Shown: one piece after another, positions 63,972 through 64,000 of the stretch
Layout: every line of letters begins with the position of its first letter
How positions within the stretch are numbered: position 1 is the stretch's first letter
Assembly (NCBI RefSeq): GCF_001941485.1
Contig: NZ_CP009247.1
Span: forward strand, 372,001-436,000
DNA from: Corynebacterium frankenforstense DSM 45800
GTDB lineage: Bacteria > Actinomycetota > Actinomycetes > Mycobacteriales > Mycobacteriaceae
Direction of reading: 5' to 3'
Length of the DNA stretch: 64,000 bases
Notes under the pieces: model-generated
The model's database searches: none
What the model was told of the DNA's origin: nothing
What the model saw: the letters and a program-made list of their open reading frames with translations, nothing else
Translations under genes and position numbers: made by a program

Positions 63972-64000
63972 CGTGGCGCGCGCCACCTCCGCCGCCGATT

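Overview
The window is very GC-rich (roughly 70% or more), densely packed, and reads as a chromosomal segment of a Corynebacterium or a close relative. The signs are the corynebacterial heme-cytochrome-menaquinone gene order, a DtxR-like iron box, an MgtA-type lipoglycan mannosyltransferase, a menaquinone side-chain reductase, and many leaderless promoters (a -10 box 6-8 nt before the start codon). The species cannot be named from the sequence alone.

Layout. 1-15847: heme synthesis (hemA, hemC, a small unknown gene, fused cobA/hemD, hemB, two membrane proteins, a degenerate P-type ATPase, hemE, hemY, hemL, a histidine phosphatase). 15850-20787: System II cytochrome c maturation (ResA-like lipoprotein, CcdA, ResB, CcsB). 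21079-21384: a small XRE regulator behind a DtxR-like box. 21537-24106: dTDP-sugar genes rmlB, rmlC, rmlA. 24135-28683: two small membrane proteins, a DUF222/HNH protein and a GT-C-like membrane protein. 28687-45672: menaquinone genes menA, menE, menB, menC and menD, interspersed with an AEC transporter, a glycosyltransferase, DoxX, a two-component system with an ABC exporter, a UvrA2-like ATPase and a TRYLG-repeat membrane protein. 45672-51003: a DUF3592 protein, mgtA, menG, a menJ-like reductase and a polyprenyl diphosphate synthase. 51183-57183: tRNA-Tyr, an IS30 remnant, and a nucleoside catabolism cluster (phosphomutase, deoC, MFS transporter, deoD, SorC/DeoR regulator). 57567-61113: tRNA-Thr, tRNA-Met, tRNA-Trp, secE, nusG, rplK, rplA. 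61205-62913: an intact-looking IS30-family element. 62945-63958: a Ldh_2-family dehydrogenase.

Most of the window builds the respiratory chain: tetrapyrrole, then cytochrome c assembly, then menaquinone (chorismate branch menD/C/E/B, prenyl donor, MenA, MenG, side-chain reduction). The deo cluster forms a regulated catabolic unit with its own sigma-A-like promoter.

The most unusual feature is a dispersed short repeat with the core GRCGTCGKMAAKCG and a partly conserved GC-rich flank of about 25-30 bp. I find 16 exact core matches plus many one- or two-base variants. They lie in intergenic gaps on both strands and also in-frame inside proteins, where they coincide with low-complexity insertions (HemA, HemY, CcsB, MenD, an ABC permease linker). 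A 27-nt stretch is identical between an intergenic copy and the copy inside hemA. I do not recognise this as a described element. Other points of note are a P-type ATPase lacking its catalytic aspartate, a collagen-like cytoplasmic tail, tandem 9-bp and 40-bp repeats, and a perfect 18-bp palindrome before the ABC exporter.
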